From: Coenobita brevimanus
Lineage: Eukaryota > Arthropoda > Malacostraca > Decapoda > Coenobitidae
Reading direction: 5' to 3'
DNA: 64,000 nt
Assembly (NCBI GenBank): GCA_032717465.1
Contig: CM064732.1
Location: 37,916,888 to 37,980,887, forward strand
In this document: piece after piece, positions 45,395 to 55,038 of the stretch
How positions within the stretch are numbered: position 1 is the first letter of the stretch
How the letters are laid out: every line of letters starts with the position of its first letter
The notes under the pieces: model-generated
What the model was told of the DNA's origin: nothing
The model's database searches: none
What the model saw: only the letters and a program-made list of their open reading frames with translations
Position numbers and translations under genes: made by a program

Positions 45395-46023
45395 TGTCAT
45401 AAAAAGACTTTGTAGTTCCTTTGTGGTTACTTGTAGTTGAGTTACTGTATATATATATTAGACCTGTGGACGAGCGGTTATTATACTGGAGTAGCTTTGT
45501 AAGTAGGTAATCTTCTTTCCCATTTGTCATGTAGTGACAGGAGAGGTAAAGAATAGTATGGGACTATTTTTATTTGTCTTGGAAATATTAACAAATCTCT
45601 CACACAGAGCGAAGTATAAAGTAAGAGTCCCGCTAGCTATCTCCTGTCTCGCTCTCTCAGTCTCTCTCTCAAGTTGCTAAGCCCTTTCTCCTTCTGACCT
45701 GCCTGTTGTAAGGCTAGCTTCTTTCTGCCCTCTCTTTCCTAAATTCTGGTGAAACAGGAGACGTATCACGTGTGTTCCTTGTGGATGGAAAGTTTAAGAA
45801 GCCTGTGTTTGAGTATGTGTGTATGTGTGTGTATGGTCACTAGGGCTTTGTTCACTGGTGGATTGCTGACAACTAACTGCATCATCTCCTTACTGGCCAC
45901 TGTCGTCAGCTTTCCTCAGTGTAATTTGCAAGCTCATTTCCCATTCCCAGGCTTGCATAGAGCTGTCTATCTATCTATTCATCTATCTATTATGATTTGT
46001 AATTATAATATGGATTCCTGATA
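45395..46023 (-). repeat. ERV 3' LTR
   Basis: 629 bp, beginning TGTCATAAAAAG and ending TCCTGATA on the plus strand. It differs from the other LTR by about seven substitutions and a few microsatellite-length changes, including TA and (CTAT)n stretches. Confidence 0.93.
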
Positions 46024-46425
46024 TCTGCTCGGTCACGCGAAAATGGCGTACCATCAACAGTTAATAGTCCTAACATATTAATACATATTATATACACATT
46101 ATAATGAACTTATAAGCTAATTAAGTGAAATACATAATATTGTAAAAGTAACATAATTGTATGAATATTGTACAGTATACATATAATATTCATAGTAAAT
46201 AGTGATTATTCAGCAATATTACATTTTAAGTTGTATACATATTTGAATAAATGCATTAAAGTAAATTATTGAACTGTAATACAGTATGTACTTGGGTTAT
46301 TGTAGTGAATTCCATACATGCAAGAAAAAAAAATAGTTTAAAATTAAGATTATGGTAAGAGTTATTAATATTTCATTTAAAGATAATGGTACTGGTCTGC
46401 CATACATGGGTCATTCTTCTTTGTA

Positions 46426-46493
<68 letters not shown>

Positions 46494-46542
46494 TACTATA
46501 TACAAAGTATATACACTTCATACAGGGGGGTTAACTTTGATG
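46024..46542 (-). other. ERV 3' non-coding region with (TA)n
   Basis: AT-rich DNA between env and the 3' LTR, with a (TA)n tract at 46431-46488. A purine run GGGGGGGAGAG lies next to the env stop (about 46547-46557), and a clear polypurine tract is not seen directly at the LTR. No gene. Confidence 0.6.
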
Positions 46543-48383
46543 TTAACTCTCCCCCCCACTAAATAATGACTCCAAATTAGCAATTTTTGCATGCATTCTG
46601 TGCGTTGCGGACAGCAGTACTGCAACTACAATGCAGACGATTATAAAGACAGTAGGTGCTGGGCTATACACATAATATGGGTTGAACATACTCAAACTCA
46701 AATCTTCCCAGGGCTTCATTGTTTCATTGATCAGCCGCATAGTTTCAAACTTAGGTGAAGTCAGCTTAATACTTGTGCTCATGTTTAAGTTCATATCAGG
46801 CAGTGGGTGGAAATGTTTGTGTGTATGATTGAGAATGGCGTAGTGATTGATGGTGGATAAAGTAGACATGGCTGGTGTAAATACCGCACAGTAGTCTGGT
46901 GCTATGTATAATCCTGATGCTGATGTATGAGATGGTGGTATATCTGGACAGACTATGTAAACTGATGTGTTATGAGGGAAATAAAAAAACTGTGAGTATC
47001 CAGTGCGTTGATGGTGTACAAGTTTATCTGGAGCAAAAGTGAAGTTGCAATGATGATGAATATTGTCATTTCTGATGAGAGCCATTTCACAAGGGACTGT
47101 ATCAGTAGGCTGAAACGTGAAAATATATGCAGGACAAAGATGAACAGCATGTAAGGATGTGCGGCACTTTCGTTCAATCGTTGATTCACTTGCGAAAGTG
47201 ACACTGTCCCGTCTCTTGGAGACCATGATGAGTTCAGTGTCTGTGTTGATGTTGATGATGACCAAAGTGTTGTTATTTTTATAGGGGAAGGGGTGTATTT
47301 GGTATACTGTGAACAGGTCTTCAGTGATGAATGGTACATGAACTACCACTGATGTTGGTGTTAGTGTTGCTTCTAAATACGGGTAATATTGCATAAATTC
47401 CCTACTGCGGAACAGCGGCTTCAATTTATGTTTATGTATGCCTTGACTAACTATCTGACGTAGCTCATGAACTGGGAGTAAGTCAATTGTGATCTTGCCA
47501 TCACCAGCATTCGAAATTCCTTGCATAAGTGCCCTGAAATGATCTCTAGTGTTCTCTAATTGTAGTAGAATCGTGTCAATATGTTCTGTGATGATGGAGA
47601 AGTGTTGGAAAAGTGTAACGTTTCCCTCCAATTCATTTATTTTATCTACACTCTCGAGAGCTATGTTTTCTGCTTGTTTCAGATTTTTCACAATTGTCTT
47701 CATTGCTGAGTTCTGTCCTGTGATGAATTTATCTTGGTATGTTAGTACCCTTTGGGGCTAAGATGCGAATGAATGTGTTTGAATGGATGAGTAAATGGAG
47801 AGTGAGTCGTCCTGTCTCGGCTACCTCCCTTTCCTTGGGGGAAGCAGCCTAGGTATATAGATAGATAAATAGATGTTAGTACCTGAGCTATCTTATTAAA
47901 TTTGTTGTTTATTTCTTTAAGGTCATCCTCTGTAGCCAATCCAAAGATGTTCCCAAGAACTGCGCCACCCAGGTCGAACAAACCGCGCTTTTGGCGAGTA
48001 CGTTTGATGTTGTTCCTGTCGCTCAGTACCTCCGTTCCATAAGATGGGAGATCTTGGATCATGACGAGCATAGTTGACTTCGCCTGTTCTAGTTTTCATT
48101 TCACTAACTTTACCATTTCATTCACTTCCTTGGTGTTATGTGCTTGTGAAACATAATTTCCCATCATGAAGTCCAGAGATCGCATCGGCGTCGCAAGTCT
48201 GTCTAGATAAGTAGGTAATTCATACAAGTAATCTAGACTTATTTCAGTACTCATGATGTCCTTAACGATTGTAGTCGTGGCCGTTGGAGCTATGAGGCAT
48301 CCTTGTCGTACTATATGTTTGAGGTCTAAGTGCGCATATCCTCATGCTATGTAGAGGAGAATCCATAGAATAAGTCCCTTCAT
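46543..48383 (-). pseudogene. env: env, class of baculovirus F / errantivirus envelope fusion proteins, disrupted
   Basis: The start at 48383 is followed by a hydrophobic signal-like stretch. A furin-type site RTRQKR (about 48000-47980) is directly followed by a Gly/Leu/Phe-rich fusion-peptide-like segment (GLFDLGGAVLGNIFG). The long ectodomain has coiled-coil-like heptads at its start and many N-x-T/S sites. Near the C terminus a transmembrane helix (VFIIVCIVVAVLLSA, about 46640-46595) is followed by a short cytoplasmic tail. These are the features of F proteins, which fuse membranes after cleavage. Breaks: TGA in the signal region (about 48345), TGA near 48100, and a 124-bp insertion at 47750-47873. 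The 386-codon frame 46543-47703 is only its C-terminal part. Confidence 0.85.
47750..47873 (+). mobile_element. short SINE-like insertion in env
   Basis: A 10-bp duplication TGTTAGTACC (47740-47749, 47874-47883) flanks 124 bp that end in TATATAGATAGATAAATAGA, a LINE-type tetranucleotide tail. Removing it and one duplicate joins the env homology on both sides. The head is not recognisable. Confidence 0.85.
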
Positions 48384-48473
48384 CGTAACCTACCGAAAAA
48401 AAAAAAATCTATTAATTTCCTATAATGCTGTGGTCGATGATAGTGATGATATGTGTTACGGTTGATTGTTATT

Positions 48474-49967
48474 TCATTTATAGAAGGAGTTTAAATCGAT
48501 ATCTGATTCTCGTAAATGATGTACTGTAGATTTGATTGGAACAGTTGCACCTATGTTCGATTGTTTGGTATATGACCTTAATTTCTTTTGGTAATCATTG
48601 TTGTGTTCTTGCTTGGTTTCTTGAGGTACGTTCGCCTGTTCGGTTGTATCCGAGGCTGAATAATTATGTGATAATGCCCTTGAAACTCGTTTTAAATGGT
48701 CAATATGAACTTGTTTCTCCTCGCCACTTGAAAGTGACTTAATTAAAACTTTGTTTGCTTTTATGTTAATTACTCTGTATGGGCCCTCAAATTTTGGGGA
48801 TAATTTATTGTCTCTCGTATGAATGACACCGTAAACAATGTCTCCTAAGCTGATAGGTGAATCTTTTGCCTTCTTGTTAAATGCCTCCGTCATTTCTTCC
48901 TTGGACATCGTTAATTGTTTTTTGACTCTTTTATGAATGTCCTGGAATTCACGTAAACGGAGTTTAGAGTAATCATCGTAATTGTATATAGGCATGCTGT
49001 CACCTTCTAGGAGCTCATATGGTAATTTTTTATCTGTGCCATATATAATGAAATGTGGTGTGTCACCGATGGATTTATTTATAGACCTATTAATTGAGGC
49101 TTCTACTCTGGGAATCCAATCATCCCAGCTTGCATAATTTTCACTGAGAATGTGTCATAGCACATCTAATACCTTTTTATTTTCTCTCTCTACCAACCCA
49201 TTCGATGCTGGGTGATAGGCCAAAACGTTAACCTTTTTGATGTTGTATTGTTTACATATTTCTTGTAAGATCTCAGAATTAAATTCTCCTCCATTATCAC
49301 TTATTAATACCTTTGGGGTAGTAAAGCGACATATTACATTATCTGTTATTGCCTTTGCTACTGTCTCTGCTGTCTTATCTTTAATTGGAGCTAAAATGAC
49401 ATAACGGGAAAAATGATCCGTTGCTACGAATAAGTATAGGTTATTATTGTATGATAATGGCATCTTGAGTAAATCAACAGCGACAACTTCCCGTGGTTGA
49501 TGTGGTACAGGGTAATTACCCATCGGTGCAGGTGTGATTGGGTATCCTTTGTGTTTCGCACATGATTCGCATCTGTCTATATGATTGTTTATATCTTTTC
49601 GTAATGAAGGCCAGTAATATAATAGCTGGGCTTGGTTGGATGTCTTATCCTTTCCAGGATGTCCTGCATGTGGGCTGTCGTGTATCAATCGTAATACTTG
49701 GGGTATCATGTCATTAGGTACTACCAACTGGTTAGTATTTCTTTGGCGTTTTGGTTGTTTAGAGTTAATTTTGTATAATGTATTATTGACCATTGTGAAT
49801 TGTTCAAGTGGGACATCTTGCTCTCCTCCCAGAAAGGAGTTTTTCTTTAAACAAACCCACCAGTGGTTTATGGTCGGTGAATAAGTGGATTTCGTAACCA
49901 TATACCAAATCTCGAAACTTTTGTATTGCAAAAACCACTGCAAGTGCTTCTTAAGTCTGTAGTGCAA
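48474..49967 (-). pseudogene. pol: ERV pol: integrase (with end of RNase H)
   Basis: After a damaged RNase H end, the frame reads the integrase H-H-C-C zinc region (HDSPHAGHPGKDK, RCESCAKHKG). The catalytic core has VAVDLLKMP (Asp), KVLISDNGGEFNSE (Asp) and HPASNGLVERENK (Glu), so the DDE triad is complete. A TGA at 49155-49157 interrupts it. 48995-48474 then continues in the same frame with SPKFEGPYRVINI, the GPY/F domain. Integrase inserts the viral cDNA. 48384-48473 is a short AT-rich gap before env. Confidence 0.85.
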
Positions 49968-51406
49968 TAATTTTTCTCCGCACCTCTTGTTTGTCTGCTG
50001 GCAAATGCAATTGGTTGATTCTTTCCTCTTTTATCTTCCTGCATCAGTACAGCCCCTAATCCTTTAACTGATGCATCTGTACAAATAAGAAATGATTTTG
50101 TGTAATCCAGATATGCTAAACAAGGTGCATTTGTTAGTTTAATTTTTAGATTGTTAAATGCCCTTTTTTGTTCTTCCCATTGGAATACAGCATCTTTTTT
50201 GAGTAGTTGGAATAGAGGAAAGGCTATATGAGAGAACTGTGGTACGAATGACCTATAGTACCCAGCCAGACCTAAAAATTGTCTAACTTCGTCAGTCGTA
50301 GTGGGTTCAGGAAAATCTCTCACTGCCTGTATTTTGTCATCAGTGGTGTGAATACCATCAGAACTTAATTTGTGGCCTAAGAAATTTATTTCCTTAAAGC
50401 AAAATTTGCATTTAGAAAGTTTAATTTTTAATCCAGAATCACTAAGCTTTTGTAAGAGTAAGTCTAATTTCTTGAGATGATCCTTAATATTCTTCGTTGC
50501 GATTATAATATCATCAAGATCAACAAATATTCCTTGTCCTAAAATTCTGGACAATACGTAATTCATAAGATGCTGGAATGTGCCTGGGGCTGTCCTCAGT
50601 CCCATTGGCATTCTTGTATATTGATAATGGCCTCTGTTTGTTGAAAAGGCAGTGTATTTATGTGACTCCTTAGATACCGGAATCTGATAGTAGCCGTTTA
50701 GGAGATCGATGGTCAAGAATATATTATTCTCAGGACCAATATTCTGTAGAACATCGCTTAGCAATGGCATGGGAAATCTGTCTGGGATTGTGTGATTATT
50801 TAGTTTACGGCAATCTACTACCGCACGCATTTCTCCATTTCGTTTGGGCACGAAGAATAATGGTGCATTCCATGGGGAGACTGAAGGCTCAATGATTCAA
50901 AGTTTTAACATTTCATCGACATACTGATTTGCAAGTGTACGTTGGGAGTGTGGTATGCGGTAAGCTGGTACGAAAATTGGTGGTGTTTCTGGGTACACAT
51001 TAATCATGTGATTAATCAAGTTAGTACAACCTAATTGTTCTCCGGGCAATGCTACGGTGTCCCTGTGTGTTTCCAGCAGGGTTAACAAATCATTTTCTTC
51101 ATCAAATTCACCTGAGTGAATTAAATTCTCTTTTATTCTTTCTCTATCCGTAGATTTTATCTCACTTGTTACTCCAGCTATAACTATTTCCTTCACAGGG
51201 GTGGGACATTTTTCAATATTAACTATGCAAGTTCCCTTTTTCAACTGAACTTCCCCATTCATGTGATTAATTATGAATATCTGAGTTTGCCCTTCGTCGT
51301 TCGTATGACATAATGCGTTTTCTACTGACAATCCCTTTACTTTACATAATTCTTCTAAGACAAGAACAGTACTATTCCGTAATTTGCTCTTTGTGGTAAC
51401 CTTCAT
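49868..51406 (-). pseudogene. pol: ERV pol: reverse transcriptase and RNase H
   Basis: A linker (51406-50900) ends in TGA 50897-50899. The RT then reads FVPKRNGEMRAVVDCRKLN, IFLTIDLLNGYYQIP (first Asp) and GIFVDLDDIIIATK, where the catalytic DD is present although the usual Tyr before Leu is Asp. Thumb: RQFLGLAGYYRSFVPQFSHI. RNase H begins FLICTDASVKGLGAVLMQ and GAEKNYCTTD, then a single-base shift near 49957 breaks the frame. The part carrying FTDHKPLVG is in another frame, and the segment before the integrase seems deleted near 49835. Confidence 0.85.
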
Positions 51407-51610
51407 GTATGAATTCGGTGGTATAACTAAATCATTAGTGAGATGGGCTGGAAAAATTGATAAATCAGTACTGTTATCTGGGTCACTAATTCTGGAGGAC
51501 GGGGTTGGTGGTGGGAGTGGATCTATACACTCATCTGTTTGTGTATGTTTGTTTAAGCCTTTAATATTACCAATTCTTTTTGGCTCTCTTCTACCAATCG
51601 GTGAGGGCTC

Positions 51611-52117
51611 TTAAGTTATTTCCTCTATGAATTCATTATCAAAGTCTATTCCATTCATTTGTGGGAGTATGGTTATGTTCTCAGCTCTCATGGATCTTAA
51701 GCCCAGTAACATATGAGCTTTAATTGCTAAGTTTTCAACGATATGGAAAAATGCAGAGAATGGTCTTGTAGTTTCTGTGAAACTGAGATTTAATCTTATC
51801 ATACCCTTCACTGTAATCTCTTGTCCATCTACTGTGTATAAATCTAAATCAGCTTCATCCAGAAAAGTTGCTTTCTTTTTATTTTTAAGAATTCTGTTTA
51901 GTTCTTCATGTATTATTAAGTTCACTGGAGAGCCTGTATCTAAAAATAAGGAAACGTTTTGATCCTCGCATACAGCTGGTATCAAGATACACTCATTTCC
52001 CAACATGCCTCCTATATGAAGTTTAGCCTTGTTCTTCTTTACGTTTGTTCGTCTTTTGTCATGACTTGGTCTTCCCCCGATTTGAACATAGACACAATTT
52101 TTTCTACTGTTTTGCAA
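51611..52117 (-). CDS. pro: ERV protease (start of pol)
   Basis: The frame contains SLFLDTGSPVNLIIHEELN, a retropepsin DTGS active site, and HMLLGLRSMRAENITI, the matching G-L-R/D motif. It overlaps the gag end (52039-52117) and lies in the -1 phase relative to gag, so it would be made by ribosomal frameshifting. A run of six A and TT (minus strand, about 52103-52096) lies in the overlap. A TAA at 51611-51613 ends it, while the RT frame continues in the same phase, so this stop probably is a mutation. 51407-51610 is the open linker to RT. Confidence 0.75.
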   Translation of the reverse strand: MQNSRKNCVYVQIGGRPSHDKRRTNVKKNKAKLHIGGMLGNECILIPAVCEDQNVSLFLDTGSPVNLIIHEELNRILKNKKKATFLDEADLDLYTVDGQEITVKGMIRLNLSFTETTRPFSAFFHIVENLAIKAHMLLGLRSMRAENITILPQMNGIDFDNEFIEEIT

Positions 52118-53553
52118 TCACTGGTCCAGTGCCCTTGGTATCTGTGATGCCTACAGTAAGGACCAAATCCTTGTGTCTTTTGTTTGTCCTCTTTTGCCTT
52201 GATAAAGCATTCATACCTTGTGTGTCCTGGTTTTGCACAATAATGACATAGAATGGACCTATCCCTTGACTGTGACCTACGAGGTGATTTCCCACAAGAA
52301 GTGTTGTTTATGGCGCGAGATCTGCTCGGGCTACGTGAAAACTTATGAAACTGCCTGTAGGAAGGCGTCTGGGAACAAGGCCTTGGCACGTTTGCTTGTT
52401 TGGCCTGCCTGATTTCTGGTCGCGATCGATTTTGTTCTCTGTTTGGGGTCGGTGTAGATGTTTTCACAGCTGATACTGTCTCAGGTACCCTGATTCTACC
52501 AGAATGTGCATGTGTGTCGACCATACCTGCTTTACTGCACTGCATCTCTACCTCGTTCATTAAGTCTAGCAAGAACATTCCTGGGGTGTACGCGATCGTC
52601 TTGGCGATCTTAAGGGTCCTATCAGGTAATTTACACAAGGCAGCTACATAACCAATGATGTCGACGACGAGGTCTGGGGACATCTTTCCATCATCTGTTA
52701 TCCAATTAGAATTTTTTAATGTAGCTAATAATGTTCTCTTGATTGTGGAGACATCAGCAGTTATTTCACTGAGCACATGGTTTGTAGTGTGCTCCCTTAC
52801 AAGATCTACAATTTTATGTAATTCTGGAATTATATCTGGCAAGAAGTTCATACCTCCAGAAAATTTCTTCAAAAATTCAGTTTTAAATTCATCATATGTC
52901 CTAGCACGATGAAGCTTGTTGGAGCGAAGCAAGTTGCTCGCTGGACATCTTTCCTGGCTTATGCAAGATGAAAAAATAGCAATTTTCTCTTGTTCATCTA
53001 GTATGTGGCACTTGATGAACATTTGTTCGCACTGACTGACTAATGAAATGACATCAATGCGATCTTTGTCTGTGCCAGAGAATTTTGGGGCAGTTTTATC
53101 CTCGTGATACACAAACACGTGAGGTGTGGTTGTTAGATCAGCGGTATTTGTTTCTTGATTCATTTTTACTGTTTGCTCTTTTAATTCAACTTGGACGTGT
53201 TTATCGTTGTGTGAGGGAATGGCGGAATATGTACGACCGGACCGGTGAACCCTGTTAAGTATATTGGCATACGTGTGCAAGGCAGCGGCAAAGTCCACAC
53301 TCTCTACGTCAGAGGGGGTTTCCCACTCATCATCTGAAACTGCCGTATTTGTTTCTTTATCTTTGGTGTGTGGTGAGGTTTGTACAAGGGGTGGGCTTCC
53401 TTGAGGCTCTCTTAATTGTGAGTCTGTTGTTGTGGCAATTTGTGTGTCATCTGGTGTGTTGCCTTGGGGCTCTCTTAATTGTGAGTCTGTTGTTGTGGCA
53501 AATTGTGTGTCATCTGGTATTAACGTGGGTGGTGGCGAAAATATTCCTGTCAT
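52039..53553 (-). CDS. gag: ERV gag, intact 504-codon frame
   Basis: From ATG 53553 the frame is open to TAA. The first third is polar and has a near-perfect internal repeat: DDTQ(F/I)ATTTDSQLREPQG occurs twice (53514-53458 and 53463-53400). The middle part (about residues 160-350) is a capsid-like helical region with WITDDGKMSPDLVVDIIGYV. The C-terminal nucleocapsid has a zinc knuckle CHYCAKPGHTRYEC, then a variant CRHHRYQGHWTSDC. Gag forms the particle and packages RNA. It is the only long ERV gene without a break. Confidence 0.85.
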   Translation of the reverse strand: MTGIFSPPPTLIPDDTQFATTTDSQLREPQGNTPDDTQIATTTDSQLREPQGSPPLVQTSPHTKDKETNTAVSDDEWETPSDVESVDFAAALHTYANILNRVHRSGRTYSAIPSHNDKHVQVELKEQTVKMNQETNTADLTTTPHVFVYHEDKTAPKFSGTDKDRIDVISLVSQCEQMFIKCHILDEQEKIAIFSSCISQERCPASNLLRSNKLHRARTYDEFKTEFLKKFSGGMNFLPDIIPELHKIVDLVREHTTNHVLSEITADVSTIKRTLLATLKNSNWITDDGKMSPDLVVDIIGYVAALCKLPDRTLKIAKTIAYTPGMFLLDLMNEVEMQCSKAGMVDTHAHSGRIRVPETVSAVKTSTPTPNREQNRSRPEIRQAKQANVPRPCSQTPSYRQFHKFSRSPSRSRAINNTSCGKSPRRSQSRDRSILCHYCAKPGHTRYECFIKAKEDKQKTQGFGPYCRHHRYQGHWTSDCKTVEKIVSMFKSGEDQVMTKDEQT

Positions 53554-54418
53554 TAAGATATGGTGTTATGAAATACGCCTCTTGTTTATTTATGTCCTAG
53601 CAAAGTAGATGAGTTAATAAGTTGAATATAGCTAATTTTAGCACTGAGAAGAAATGAGTAAGTATAATTTTACCCACTTGATACAGATCGTAGAGGTGTG
53701 TCGATACAAAAGTCGATCTCGGAAGAAAAATACAGGTTTGATTGAAGATCTCTTGATAATTCTAGTGGTGTGTTGATGGACGATATTACTCATGAAATTC
53801 CATGGCCTGGTGCTTGTGGTGGTTAACAGCTGTCCCAGGCAAACCTCAGCATAGAACGTCGAATTTCCAACTTAACTGTGAAAATAAATGAGTATGAGTA
53901 GGAGCTATGTGAATAATGAGTAATGAGTAGTGGGTGAGAAGCTGGTATCAGTCACACGTTGCTTGGCATGGAAGACTCGCGTTGTGATGTCATCTCAGCA
54001 CATGGTGACGTCGGCTTCCCACACTGGTAGCTGTGGTGAGTGAATGAGTAGCGATGAGTAACTTGAGTGAAGATGGGTGAGTAAGATGAGTTGTGAAGAT
54101 GGACTTGGTGTTTGCTTCGTCGTCTTGACCTCTGCGTCAGCGATGGAGGTAGGCGGGAGAGAATGGTGGGGGTTTGTGTTCTTGTTGCTTTGGTCTTTCC
54201 TCTTCTTTACTTGCTTTGTTTTATATTCTTCTTGCTGCTGCTTGAAGTTACGTGAAGATTATAGAGTTGTTTTGTAGACTTGTAGGCTATTTGCATTGTA
54301 GGCTGTATTTTGTAGGAATTCACTGTAGAACTGAAGCTAATCTTGTAGAGTCTCGCCAGCTTTTGTAGAAATTTGCTTTTGATTCGGAGACGATGTCTGT
54401 AGATTCACTGCCACCAAA
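53554..54418 (-). promoter_or_regulatory. ERV 5' leader with primer binding site
   Basis: 865 bp between the 5' LTR and gag. TGGTGGCAGTGAATC (minus strand, 54416-54402) lies two bases after the LTR and is a candidate primer binding site; the tRNA is not identified. The stretch 53880-54100 is rich in GAGTA/GAGTGA words. No gene is seen; the small plus-strand frame at 54077-54277 has no motif. Confidence 0.65.
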
Positions 54419-55038
54419 TGTCATAAAAAGACTTTGTAGTTCCTTTGTGGTTACTTGTAGTTGAGTTATATATATATTAGACTTGTGGACGAGCGGTTAT
54501 TATACTGGAGTAGCTTTGTAAGTAGGTAATCTTCTTTCCCATTTGTCATGTAGTGACAGGAGAGGTAAAGAATAGTATGGGACTATTTTTATTTGTCTTG
54601 GAAATATTAACAAGTCTCTCACACTGAGCGAAGTATAAAGTAAGAGTCCCGCTAGCTATCTCCTGTCTCGCTCTCTCAGTCTCTCTCTCAAGTTGCTAAG
54701 CCCTTTCTCCTTCTGACCTGCCTGTTGTAAGGCTAGCTTCTTTCTGCCCTCTCTTTCCTAAATTCTGGTGAAACAGGAGACGTATCACGTGTGTTCCTTG
54801 TGGATGGAAAGTTTAAGAAGCCTGTGTTTGAGTATGTGTGTGTAAGGTCACTAGGGCTTTGTTCACTGGTGGATTGCTGACAACTAACTGCATCATCTCC
54901 TTACTGGCTACTGTCGTCAGCTTTCCTCAGTGTAATTTGCAAGCTCATTTCCCATTCCCAGGCTCGCATAGAGCTGTCTATCTATCTATTCATCTATCTA
55001 TCTATTATGATTTGTAATTATAATATGGAGTCCTGATA
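54419..55038 (-). repeat. ERV 5' LTR
   Basis: 620 bp, flanked on the right by CGCA and then by Tigger-3 coding sequence. Nearly identical to the 3' LTR. Confidence 0.93.

Larger units (their letters stand above)
45395..55038 (-). mobile_element. errantivirus-like endogenous retrovirus (Ty3/Gypsy with env), 9.6 kb
   Basis: LTRs at 45395-46023 and 54419-55038 share nearly all bases, and CGCA occurs on both sides (45391-45394, 55039-55042). On the minus strand the order is LTR, leader with PBS, gag (53553-52039), protease, RT, RNase H, integrase (to 48474), env (48383-46543) and LTR. Gag is open; pol has three stops and a frame break; env has two stops and a SINE. Env and the 4-bp duplication point to the errantivirus type of Gypsy. 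It is an old copy of an invertebrate retrovirus, not able to work as it stands. Confidence 0.92.

Noticed and set aside
46547..46557. GGGGGGGAGAG next to the env stop as the polypurine tract with a longer LTR
   Set aside because: The sequence after it is not repeated at the other LTR, and the CGCA duplication sets the LTR end at 46023.
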